From assembly GCA_002197995.1 (NCBI GenBank), contig NGZR01000006.1, positions 558,001 to 622,000 on the forward strand: DNA of 64,000 nucleotides, in the 5' to 3' direction. Positions 33,350-43,934 of this stretch are shown here, piece by piece. The notes below the pieces were generated by a model. The model had not been told where the DNA came from. It saw only the letters and a program-made list of their open reading frames with translations, and did no database searches. Every line of letters begins with the position of its first letter. The first letter of the stretch is position 1. The position numbers were made by a program, and so were the translations under genes. The DNA is from Gaeumannomyces sp. JS-464 (taxonomy: Eukaryota; Ascomycota; Sordariomycetes; Magnaporthales; Magnaporthaceae).

Positions 33350-35209
33350 ACGTAGTTTACAAGTAAGTGGCGCACATAAGCAAATGGCGCGTTTTTTATC
33401 GCATTTCGCGTTTCCCACTTTTAACTTTAATTTTTTAACAACCACAAATAGCGTCGACATTTAGCGAAGCTAAAAATTGTTTTTACTATACGGGCAATCC
33501 AATTTAATATAACGTTAAATGTGCATTTGGTAGTAAAAATTTACGACGTTTTTAAAACCACGTTACGTTATTAACGCGTTAGCTAATTTGCTTAACGCGA
33601 TTAAGTGCTTAAATTACGGAAATTAACGGAATCCGAAAAGAAAGCGTTTATTAAATACATATTCGAGCTGGATTTTCACGCATTTCCTTCCCGGCCATTT
33701 AGCGTTAAAAATATAACTAATTAATTGCTCGCTGAACGCGACGCGAGCGCCGTTAGTAAAAACTAAATCGTAAACTTCGTTAAGCGCCGCGCAAAGTTCG
33801 GTACGCGTTAAATTTAAAAGTACGATTATTAAAAGGCTAAATGCGAAAATTCTAAGCTTATTTTTACGTAATTCGACTTTATACGAAATATTATAGTTAA
33901 ATATGGTATTTTAAATAACGATATTTATAACTTCGATAAAACCGGCTTTTTTATAAGCATAATTGCCGCCGTTATAGTTATTACAACGTTAAAAAGCTGT
34001 AATAAAGCAAAGCTGGTTTAGTTTAGCAATTGGAAATAAGTTACTATTATTTAAAAAGTTAATTGTTACGGTTAAACGGTTTTTCTTTTTATTATTGTTA
34101 AAAGGTAGTACTATTTAGCCAATTAGTATTTAAAAACCGACTTTTTACGTAATTAAATTATCGTAACGAGTTTTAACGGGTGGATTACAAACGAGCTCGG
34201 CTTAAAATAAATCCAGCATTTCGATAAACATATTATATCGCGTACGAAAGGCATATATTATTTGTTAATGCTAAACGGTTACAAAAGTTACCATTTAACG
34301 AATTTCAAACTTTATTGCTAAAAATATAACATTATTACGCTTTATATGCTTTCGCATTCGTTTTATTTCTTTTAACCGTTTAACGTTAAATGTTTTAGCT
34401 TAATAAAACAAGCGTACGGTTAATAAATTGAAAGTTTAATAAGGTTATACGTTAACCACGTAATTAAAGTCGAGTTCTTTTCGGCGTTTAAAACGGCATT
34501 TTTTAACTTTATAATTAAAAAAAACATTTAAAAAGGTTTTCGAAAAGTTAGCTTTGCTTTTTTTAATCCGGATTTAATTTTGGAAAAGCTGGATATAAAG
34601 CTACGAATTTCGACGCTTTTAAAAAAGCTTTTAAACGACGTCGAACATTAAACTTTTAAAACGCTTAAAATAGCTAAAAAAGCAATTTCGAAATCCAAAC
34701 ATATTAAAACTCGAATTGTTAATTACCAAGGTAACTTTTCGACATTTATTAATATAATTGTAAAGTAAATTGCAAAAAGGGCGAAAGCGATTATGCATAA
34801 AGTGGCCTTTTTCCAAGCCGAAATGTTTACGTTTCGAAAAGCGAACGAAGCATTAAGTAAACGCCGGAAGGTTAAAAAAACACGTGTTCGATTTAAAAGG
34901 TTATTTACTATCGACGAGGTACGAAATGTTTTAAACTAGTAAAAGTTAAATAAATAATTACAGTAAAAAATGCGCGATTATAAAGGTTAAAAAAAAGGCG
35001 ACGACGATTTGTTAACAATGTAGCACGTGCGGTAAAACCGGATATAATGCGCGCATTTATTAAGAAAAAGTAAAAACGTTTAATATATATAATTCCAAGT
35101 AGTTTAAATGGATTTTTAGCGTTATTAGGTTAGCATGCGTGTTAATTAACCAAAAGTCGGGTGTAAGTGCGCCATTTGCTTATATGCGTTATTTACTTGT
35201 AAAACAAGT
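33350..35209 (+). mobile_element. Fot1/pogo transposon, copy 3 (pogo-3), 1860 bp
   Basis: A TA duplication (33348-33349, 35210-35211) flanks ends starting ACGTAGTTTACAAGTAAGTG (RIP-altered). Two tandem AAGTAAGTGGCGC / AAGCAAATGGCGC units lie inside. It entered the D1 LTR at the GCTAAC site that also hosts the un-RIPed insert in the other D1 LTR. Confidence 0.92.
33530..35090 (+). pseudogene. pogo-3 transposase, heavily RIP-degraded
   Basis: It is collinear with pogo-1 and pogo-2. CENP-B-type HTH traces lie near 33640-33720 (KYIFELDFHAFPSRPF), a DDE start NFDKTGFFISI near 33931-33965, and the C-terminal domain runs to a degraded zinc knuckle near 35020-35060. Stops are frequent. Confidence 0.82.
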
Positions 35210-35309
35210 TAATTTAAATTAACTAATGCTAAAGCTTTAATTAAAAGCTATGTAAAACGGTAAAAAACCTTTCCTTTTTATATTAGCCGTTTTTTTTGCA
35301 AATTAAGCG

Positions 35310-35430
35310 ATATATTTAATATATTTATAACAAATATATTACTTACTTTTTAAATGTTATATTTTATATGTTTATAATAAACGTATTACCTTTCTTTTAA
35401 CATTTTGCTTATTATATTTGTATTAAATAT
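35310..35430. repeat. LTR-internal repeat units (D1 type), second copy
   Basis: Counterpart of 19268-19392, more AT-rich through RIP. pogo-4 is inserted at its right edge. Confidence 0.55.
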
Positions 35431-35431
35431 A

Positions 35432-37290
35432 ACGTAGTTTACAAATAAATAAGACATATAAGCGAATGGAACACGACACGCGATAACGGGACACATTATT
35501 TTTAACAACGGATTTTTCCAGTAAAAAATGCTAAACGCAAACGACGAAAGCCGGGTAGTTTTTACCTTTTAAGCTTTGCAATTTAACCCGAAACTAAGCA
35601 TTTAAAAAGCTGCGAAAATTTACTCGGTCGCGAATTTGATTTTAACGCGTCGAAAGCACGGCTAACTTGCTTAACGCGATACTATGCCTAAATTACGAAA
35701 ATTAACGAAATTCGAAAAGAAAACGCTTATTAAATACATATTCGAACTAAATTCCCGCGCATTTCCTCTTCGAACTTTTAGCGTTAAAAATATGGCTAAT
35801 TAATTATTCGCTAAACGCAACGCGAGCGCCGTTAGTAAAAACTAGGTCGCGAACTTTATTAAACGCCGCCCGAAGCTCGGTACGCGTTAAATTTAAAAAT
35901 ACAATTACTAAAAGGCTAAATGCGAAAATACCAAGCTCGTTTTTATTTAATTCGACTTTATATAAAACATTATAGCTAAATATAGCATTTAGGATAACGA
36001 CATTTACAACTTTAACGAAACCGGCTTTTTTATAGGTATAATCGCCGCCGTTATAATCGTTATAACGTTAAAAAGCCGTAGTAAAACAAAACTAATCCAG
36101 CTTAATAACCGGGAATAAGTTATAATTATTTAAAAGGTTAATTATTGCGGTTAAACGATCTTTTTTTTTGTTATCGTTAAAAGGCAGTACCATTTAGCGA
36201 ATTAGTATTTAAAAACTAACTTTTTACGCGATTAAATTATTTTAACAAATGCTAACTGGTAAACTACGAACGAGCTCGGCTTAAAATGGATTCGACATTT
36301 CGATAAACACATTACAACTCGTTTTACTAGGTCCTATCGTTTATTAGTGCTAAACGGCTATAAAAGCTACTATTTAACGAATTTCGAGCTTTATTGCCAA
36401 AAATATAACATTATTACGTTTTGCATATTTTCGCATTCGTTTTACTTTTTTTAACCGTTTAACGTTAAATATTTCGGCTCGTTAAAAAAAGCGTACGGTT
36501 AACAAATCGAAAGCTTAATAAAATTGCACGTTAGCCACGTAATTAAAGTTAAGTTCTTTTCGGCGTTTAAAACGGCATTTTTTAACTTTATTACCGAAAA
36601 AAACATTCGAAAAAGCTTTCGAAAGGCTAGCTTTGCTTTGTTTAATCCGGGTTCGGTTTTAAAAAAGCTAAATGTAAAACTACAGATTTTAACTTTTTTA
36701 AAAGAGCTTTTAAACAACGCCGAACTTTAAACTTTTAAAACGACGCGGACAGCTAAAAAAGCAACTTCGCAATCCGAATATATTAAAATTCGAATTATTA
36801 ACCATTAAAACAGCTTTTTAACACCCATATTAACGGTTGTAAACCAAATTGTAAAAAGAACGAAAGCGATAATGCATAAAGTAACCTTTTTCCAAGCCGA
36901 AATGTCCACGTTTAAAAAAGCGAACGAGGCATTAAATAAACGCCAAAAGGCCAAAAAACACGTGTTTAATAAAAAGGGTTACATATTGTTAAAAAAATAT
37001 AAAATGTTTTAAACTAAAAGGAGCTAAATGGATAGTTATAGTAAAAAATGCGCGATTATAAGGGTTAAAAAAAAAGGGCGACGATAACTCGTTAGCGATA
37101 TAGCATTTGCGGCAAAACCTAATATAATGCGCGCATTTGTTAAACAAAAATAAAAATGTTTAATATATATAATTCCGAATAGTTTAAATGAATTTTTTAG
37201 CGTTATTAGGTCGGCATGCGCGTTAATTAATCGAAACTTAAAATGTTGTGTTTTACTCGCTTTTGTGTTTTATTTACTTGTAAATTACGT
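35432..37290 (+). mobile_element. Fot1/pogo transposon, copy 4 (pogo-4), 1859 bp
   Basis: A TA duplication (35430-35431, 37291-37292) flanks ends starting ACGTAGTTTACAAATAAATA. It lies about 220 bp of LTR sequence from pogo-3 and is in the same orientation. Its subterminal units (TAAGACATATAAGCGAATGG) differ from the other copies. Confidence 0.92.
35527..37150 (+). pseudogene. pogo-4 transposase, RIP-degraded
   Basis: A start-like ATG lies near 35527, followed by HTH segments, the DDE start NFNETGFFIGI near 36011-36045 and a C-terminal block. A 68-codon open stretch (36524-36730) reads VKFFSAFKTAFFNFITEKN and NIRKSFRKASFALFNPGSV, part of the DDE domain's C-terminal side. The degraded terminal knuckle lies near 37105-37140. 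Confidence 0.82.
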
Positions 37291-38079
37291 TATTATTATT
37301 TAAATTACGTAAAATACGTGCAAAGTAACGTGCGTTCCCCGTATACCTACCTACTTTTATAAAACTCCCTTTTTTTAAAAGCTACTAACTGTGTAATACT
37401 AGGTTTCCTTTTTGAAATTAAATTTTTTAATTATATTTCCATTTTTTTCCTTTATAAATAAGAAGTACTTTCCTTTTTACTATTTTCCCGTTTTTATTTT
37501 TATTTTTAATAAAATGTTAATTAAATGTAAAACGAAAACCGTCGTTTTTACAACTTTAATTATTTATTATAACAATTTCCTTTTATTATTATCCGTACTG
37601 CCGTTTTTATACCTTTTTATTCCAAATAAAGCCGACGGCTTTACTTATTATAACGCGTTTTTTACAACCCATTTTCGCTGCGAGCGGTGCGTTCGTTATA
37701 ATCGTTCGCGTTATAACATTTTAAAGCCCTCGTTTAAACATTTTCGTATTTATAACACTTAACACGCCCGCGTAAAAGTGAAATTAAAAATTAAAAAAAA
37801 CCGTTGTTTTATAAACGTTAAAACGAACGTTTACAAAAACAAAAAAAACAATAGCGTAAAAAGCTTACGCGCGCGATTCGTTGTAATATGCTTTATGGAA
37901 AAATTAAAACGTGTCGAACGAAAGAGGTTAACCGAAAAGTTCGCCGAGTTGCTTTATAACCCGAGCCATTCGTAGCTTTTGCCGTTTTTTTTAACTGGTA
38001 AACGTTTAAAGTCGATTTAACTTAAACTTGTTTACCTTTTTTAACCTTAGTAAAAATTGCTTTATTAATTCGTTTTTTC

Positions 38080-38150
38080 GAACTTGTAGTACAACGGGCA
38101 CCGCTTTTGCAATTTTGCGAAAATCGTGGGTTCGATTTTTACCAGGTGCA
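38080..38150 (+). other. tRNA-like relic (71 nt) ending the D1 right LTR
   Basis: This is the best tRNA-like fold in the window. Acceptor strands GAACTTG (38080-38086) and CAGGTGC (38143-38149) pair at six of seven positions. The T-arm GTGGG/TTCGATT/TTTAC pairs with G-T wobbles, as expected if CCCAC became TTTAC by RIP. The anticodon arm is poor, so no isotype is assigned. It ends three bases before the D3 LTR start. Confidence 0.55.
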
Positions 38151-38153
38151 TTT

Positions 38154-39222
38154 TGTTACAATTAAAGGTTTGCTTTAAAATAGGGCACTTCGTGGGTAAA
38201 AAGGATAATGTTGCTAGTTTAAATATAAAAGGAACATGTAATTTAAAAGGACAATTTAATTGCTTGCTTTAAAAAATGCTTAAAAGCTAACATAATTAAT
38301 TAATGCCGAAGCTTTAATTAAAACTAGTTAAAACAATAAGAAATCCATTTTTTATATACGTTATTTATTTTTAATAATTTCCTTAAATTTATAGCTTTAT
38401 TACAAATCCACAAATCCTTTTTAAATTTATTACTTTGTTATAAATCCACAAATCCTTTTCGAATTTGTTATTTTGTTACAAATCCACAAATCCTTTTTTA
38501 AATTACGTAACTTTACGTGTTTTAATGCAGGGTAAAGCTCCACTTAAAATCCCCCCGTTTCTCGTTTTAAAGCTTGTAAGTTAGTTGTGATATTAAGTTT
38601 CCTTTTTTAAATTAAATTCTTTTAATTACGTTTTATCGCCCCGCTTATCGTTAATAGTAAGTATTTTCTTTTTTTACCATTTCCTATCCCTTTTTTATTT
38701 AACAAAATGTTTAGTTAAGTGCGAAAACGTCTTTTTGCGAAAAAAAACCGTTAATCGTAAAAAGCTTTTAGCAATTATTTTTTTTTACTTTTTCGAAATG
38801 CTTTTTTGTTTTTACTATTACGAGGTTTTAAAACGTAAAAAGTGTAAAGCTTTTTTTAAAACTCGTTTCGATATGTAAAATGCTTTTAAATTAACCGATT
38901 AAAATGCGATATTTTAAAGCCCTCGCCCCCAAAGCTTCGGAATATCATTATATAGCATTCCAAGCTTAAAGCTAAGTTGGAAAAAGCGGAGGAAAAAGTT
39001 TTCCGATTCCGAAAATAAAAGCGAATGTAATTGGAAAAAGTAATGCGTGCGGTGCGCCGTGGTATTAATTTAATAACGGAATTAAAGTATGTTAAACGGG
39101 AGGAAGTCGACCGGGAAGCTCGCTAAACCGCTTTGCAATTTAAACCATCCGTAGCTTTTACCGTTTTTCCCGACTAGTAAACGTTCGAGGTTAATTCTAA
39201 CTTAAACCTGTTTGTTTTATTT
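38154..39222 (-). repeat. Gypsy-D3 left (3') LTR
   Basis: Starts TGTTACAATTAAAGG. It shares most of its length with the D4 LTR at 59375. The right boundary is uncertain, because a tRNA-like cassette lies between the conserved LTR part and integrase. Confidence 0.7.
38385..38500 (+). repeat. Three tandem copies of a 37-38 bp unit in the D3 LTR
   Basis: Each unit reads like AAATTTATTACTTTGTTA followed by CAAATCCACAAATCC. The D4 LTR has two copies at 59610-59704. The D1 LTRs have unrelated units here, marking two LTR subfamilies. Confidence 0.75.
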
Positions 39223-39284
39223 AAACTAGGTACGTGCTAATTCCGATAACCTATAATAAACTAGTATTATTTGCAGCATTTATT

Positions 39285-39318
39285 TTACAAATCCCGGGTT
39301 TAACTTTCGGCTAAGCTA
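39285..39318 (+). other. tRNA 3'-half-like segment beside the D3 LTR
   Basis: T-arm CCGGG/TTTAACT/TTCGG (39294-39310) followed by CTAAGCTA. A pairing 5' acceptor strand was not found. It differs from the cassettes in D1 and D4. Confidence 0.4.
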
Positions 39319-39329
39319 ACATTAGTTCT

Positions 39330-40873
39330 TTTTACGGTCGCTTTTTATATACTCGCTTAAATATACGAATAAACGGCTATAATAAGTAGCCCGCTTTTTT
39401 TTTGCTAACTTTTTTTACAAGTGCTTTTATTAGTACTTTTTTAAAAGTTTTTAGCAATGCTTAAAGTTCGTTGCTTTTTTCCTTGTGCTTTTTTCGTAAC
39501 CGTACTTTTTCATTTAATTAAGTACTTTTTAAGTTTGTTTTTTAACTTATGGTTTAAGATTTTTTCGATTTCGTACTTTTATTTTGCGTTAATTTTTATT
39601 AACTTGTCGCTTTTAAAGCTTAATAACGCTGGTTTAAATAGGGAAATATAAAAAACCGGGTGGGATTTTATAATCGGTGGTAATTAAAGTTTGTAATTTA
39701 CGTTCGAATTTTTTTTAGCATTTTAAAAGGTTTTAGTTTTTTATAATTTAACTTATCGTTCGGTCGTTTTGTTTTAATATTACGTCGAAAAAGATAAACG
39801 CTATTCCCTTTTTTCAAAATCGGGTTTTTAAAAAAAAATTTGTTTATTTAAGTAGTTATACGGTGTTATAGCTTTTTAGCTTTATTTGGAAATGTTTATA
39901 CAATTTAGTAAATTCCGTTATTTGTATTTCCGGTATTAAAGCATGTTTTCCTATTTTAAGTTTTTATACGCCGTAAGCGTAAACTCGTAATTCGCATAAA
40001 ACGGTATAGTTTTTATGCTTTTACAAATTAATTATTATAAGCGAATTGAGTTATAAAAAGTAGTTATACCTAATCGTTTTGCTTATAATTAAAGTAATAA
40101 CGTAAATATTATTTTATAATTTAGTTTATTCGTTTTGTTTATTCATTTGTTTAAAAGTAGTAAATTGTAAATAAAAAGTGTTCCGCTTTTAGCTTATTTA
40201 TAAGCTTTTTCCAAAACTTGCTTATAAATAACTTGTTTTTATTCGTAATTAAGCGGTTCGTTATGCCGTATTCCGTTATTACATGTTTAATAAAACGTAC
40301 GTTAGCTTTATAACGTCGCTGCCTTTTTTGTAAAGTAAAAAAAGCGTATTTAGTAAACTTATTTACTATTATTAAAATGCTATTATATTAAACATTCGTT
40401 AAAAGCTTTTTTAATTTAGGTAGTTTAACGACGAAACTTATAGTAACTTTTTGCTATACTTTGTTAAACGCTGGTAAAAGTTGCAAAAGTTTATAAAGCT
40501 TATACTTACTAGCTTTATTTTTAACATAACTTTTGCAATTTTTATTGCGTTTTGTATTTCGTTTTAAGTTTTTGCGAACTTGTAATGTTATTATAACCGT
40601 TTCCACGTTTTAGTTATTTTTAATAGTTATATACCAATTAGTTATAAACTTGTTAAACTTTTTTTAAAGTTTAAACTTTTTTTTGCTAAACCGTTTTAAG
40701 AAATATTTTTTATACCGGGATTAAAAATCCGTTTGGTTTTTCCGTTAGGATTATTTTTGTTTTTTTAAGCATTGCGATTTAATAGTTTAGTTATCGGTTT
40801 AAAGCGTTCGCCCGGCCGTTTTTCGACTTTTTTCGGTATTTAATCCTAATATCGTAATTTTATAAAAATTCGT
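39330..40873 (-). pseudogene. Gypsy-D3 integrase
   Basis: The minus-strand frames between about 40700 and 40200 follow the integrase core (a conserved K-x-x-x-N-x-A-x-K region, then TFY*TCNNGIRHNEPLNY near 40290-40240, then SKFWKKLI). The region aligns with D4 60700-62110. The plus-strand open frame at 39457-39651 is a shadow. The Copia element begins five bases after this block, within the link to RNase H. Confidence 0.65.
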
Positions 40874-40878
40874 TTTAT

Positions 40879-41113
40879 TGTTAATCCACGTAATTTAACG
40901 CGTGTATATAAAAAAGGCCCACGCTTATAAAGCCGCAAACCCACAAGCCGTGCGCTTTTACGAGCTTATAAAAAGGGATTTTATAATCCCCTTTTTATAA
41001 TTAAATTCCTTTCGAAATATGCATTACTATAAACACTAGTTTTAAATTTATAAATCTTTATTTTTTCCTTTTAAAAAATCTTCGTGCTTATAAAAGTACT
41101 ACTTTTACTAACA
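40879..41113 (+). repeat. Copia 5' LTR
   Basis: 235 bp, starting TGTTAATCC and ending CTAACA. It contains a near-perfect stem-loop, AAAAAGGGATT...AATCCCCTTTTT, around 40972-40999 that is conserved in the other LTR. Confidence 0.92.
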
Positions 41114-41249
41114 CTAATTAATTTTGCTTAAAAAGGCAATATAAATAAGCAAAGTAAAATGTTTAACCGTTCGATACCTTTTTTTAAAGCGATTGGGTTA
41201 AACGGAAAAGCTTAAAAATAAAAAAATTGTATTCCACTGCTCGGTAACG

Positions 41250-43768
41250 CGTTATACACGAGTTAATCGAATAATAAAAGCACTTTTTAAAACAAGCGAT
41301 TAAACCTTTGTTTATAAAATTTAAACAACTGTAAAAAAAAGCGTTACGTAATCCTTTTAAACACTTTTTTAAAGCAAACGACTGGACTTTTAAATCGATT
41401 ACCCAAACGATATTACTCGTTAACCCTTACCGATAATATGTTCGACATTTCGAAATAATAAATGAAGAAATTTAGCGATAAGCAACGTATAATTACAAAA
41501 AGCACGCTTTTATTATACGACTTTCTTAAGTTTTTAGCATAAAATATTAACATCCCCCTTTTAATAACCCCTTTTTACAATTTCGGAAAATCACTTAACG
41601 AAGTTTCCGTTGCTTACCGAAACGGATAAATATTTAAAACATTGCTTTTATACGGAAATACGCATAACAACAACCTTTTAAGCGACGTATTCGAGGATTA
41701 CGAAAAGCGGAAAGCAACGTATTTTAAAAACCTCGATTAGCGGATCGCTCGAGTTTTCCGCAAGCATTTGGAAAATTACGGGATTCCTATCCCCGGTCCG
41801 CCAAAAGAAAAGTTTAACGAAAAACTTATGCAAGTTATATAATGGGAGTTAGTTTTTAAAACAACCTTATTAACCGGATTATAACCCCCTTTTTTCCAAA
41901 ATCGCACAAGTTTTAAACCAAATAGTTATTTAAGCGACGTTTCGAATGCTTTTAAAAAAATACGCCGCGTTTTTTTCTTAAATAAAACAGTTAAGCGGGA
42001 AATTAGCCGAAATGAAATCCAAAAATTACTAAGCCGGCGGTTTAAAAATCCGTTACGCTTTCGAAAATACTTTTTAACTTTTACAAATACGATGCTTATT
42101 TCCCCCTTTTATAAAAACATTCGTATTAAAAAGCGCATCGATCCCCCAGTTATTTTTTTATTAAATCGGCGGCTTTTACCACTTAGTTAATCGGCAGTTC
42201 CCTAAGCACCTCCGGCCCGCTAATTTGCACCCTTAACCAGCCAATTTGCAAATTTACAAACGTTTTCGGTTAATTAATTTCTAACTTTGCCGACTTTTAA
42301 AACCACCGCTATATTAAAATCCCACTTCGACTAATATATGTAATAAAAGAATTACGGAAAATCCATTCCACTGATTAAAAAAGCACAAATTGTAATAATT
42401 TTACGCTTTTAATACGAAACCTCGATACGTGCGAAATCCCGGTATAAGCAACTCCTTTTTAAAAAGGTGTTTAACGCTACCGTTAATAAAAGCTTAATAA
42501 AAGCATTTTAAAACGCGTGGGATAAAAAGTACAGCTATTTCGGTAATCCATACGATATTTTGGATAATAAAATTTTGTTTTTCGCAACCATATGTGAAAC
42601 TTTCGAAATACCATTTCCGTAATTCCATACGATTTTTCCTTTAGCATTTTAAAGCAAAGCTAAGCAAAATACACCGATATATCGGTATTAACTTTACTTT
42701 TCGAAAGATTTATATAATTTTTAAAAGCATTTTAATACCGAGGTTAACCGATTATTATACTATACGGATTAAAACTCGATTACTTTTTAAACAGTCCGTT
42801 TAAAAATCGCTAATATAAGTAAATTTAACATGGAAGTTTTGCAAGCCCTTTTAAATAAATTACAAGCTTATTAACGCGCTTTTAGCCCGTTTTACTAAAC
42901 GAAAACCAGTTTATTACAAGCATTTTACGGGCAATTTAAAGCGTGCCGAAGTTTAAAACTGTTTTTATAAATCCCAGCCGGACTTTTAAAAGCCTATTTT
43001 TTTTAATTAAAAAGCACTTTAAAAATGGAGGAAAACGCACGCACCCCCGGCATTCATTTTATAAAACGAAAGTTTAAAAATTACAAAAATCGCAAAAAAA
43101 AACAATGGAAATCGAAATCGAGCATATAAACCCAAATCTTTTCAATTAAGCCCCCGTTTACGCTTATATATACGCGGTTGTTAAATTTGTAAAAGGCCGG
43201 ATTTAAAATCGACACGCCACTTTTTTAAAGAATAACGACGATTTAAAAAGCAATAAAAAGCATAAAAAAAGGTAAAAAAACAACCACGCAAAAGGTACAC
43301 CCAATTCCTCGCATTAATAAAGCCCGAAAGCACCGATAAAAGGAATAACCATTTTTTAATTTTAACAATTAAAAAACAAAGGAAAAGGAGGATTATAAAA
43401 GCAGTTATTTTATAACTTCCGCTACGGCCGCATACCTAATTAAAAAGCTATTACCCACCGCATTTATAAGCGTTAAAACTCGGGATTTAGAAAGCTTTAA
43501 TCTTATATTCCTGCGGATTAAGTATTAGTTTAATATAAAATCCGAAGCATTAAGAAATAATAAAAAATCCTTTCGAATACAAATGTAACAATAACTTTTA
43601 CGGTTAAAAGGATTAAATTTACGCATTTTAACGCTATAAGCCAAATTTCGTTGTTAATATAAACAGGCATAAAAAAACGCGTAATTTTCGGATTAGGAAA
43701 AGCTGTTTCCAGCACCGGAAAAATTACTATTCCGACTTTAATCGGCTAAATCACGTTTTTTATAATTC
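41250..43768 (+). pseudogene. Copia gag and protease region, before the Gypsy-B insertion
   Basis: The plus strand is coding-like but full of stops. A protease-side segment is readable near 43680-43760 (FGLGKAVSSTGKI, then TIPTLIG and a hydrophobic stretch). It is similar in layout to the aspartic-protease-to-integrase region of fungal Copia polyproteins. Gag (about 41250-42900) is assigned by position. The minus-strand open frame at 43530-43715 is a shadow. Confidence 0.55.
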
Positions 43769-43773
43769 CAATT
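43769..43773 (+). repeat. CAATT target-site duplication, left copy (Gypsy-B)
   Basis: Matches 51561-51565 exactly and fixes both ends of Gypsy-B. Confidence 0.9.
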
Positions 43774-43929
43774 TGTCATAATGCAACATTTAAGTTTTAT
43801 ATAAAAAAACTGTTATTACGCGAGGAAAAAAAGGTTTTTTAGTTATTTGGTAGCGGAAAGCCGTTTATATTTAAAATTAGTAATGGTTTAAACGTAAGTT
43901 AAAACTCGCTTTAATAATAATACCTTAAT
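43774..43929 (-). repeat. Gypsy-B 3' LTR (left)
   Basis: Starts TGTCATAATGCAAC. The right end is blurred by an indel in TTAATAATA, compared with TCGTAACA in the other LTR. Confidence 0.88.
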
Positions 43930-43934
43930 TTAAA

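Larger units (their letters stand above)
18066..38150 (-). mobile_element. Gypsy-D1: Ty3/Gypsy element with about 1.2-kb LTRs, lacking integrase, opened by five insertions
   Basis: Outer repeats 18066-20259 and 33211-38150 (net of inserts) are direct copies. Flanks TTTTA (18061-18065) and TTTTG (38151-38155) agree as a target-site duplication with one transition. The element is on the minus strand: gag at 32380-33190, then RT and RNase H leftwards to about 20453. Integrase, present in the sister copies D3 and D4, is missing here. Later insertions are the 953-bp GC-rich insert, pogo-2, Gypsy-C (with MITE-2), pogo-3 and pogo-4. Its right edge touches the outer edge of the D3 LTR. Confidence 0.8.
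33211..38150 (-). repeat. Gypsy-D1 right (5') LTR, split by pogo-3 and pogo-4
   Basis: LTR pieces are 33211-33347, 35210-35429 and 37291-38150 (target TA dinucleotides belong at the junctions). The sequence matches the left LTR piece by piece, including the repeat units near 35310-35430 and the terminal tRNA-like segment. The net length is about 1.2 kb. Plus-strand open frames 37412-37762 and 37778-37975 fall inside it; they lack similarity I can recognise and are not called as genes. Confidence 0.78.

Noticed and set aside
37412..37975. Two plus-strand open frames (116 and 65 codons)
   Set aside because: They lie inside the D1 LTR and are not conserved as frames in the other LTR copy at 19500-20080.
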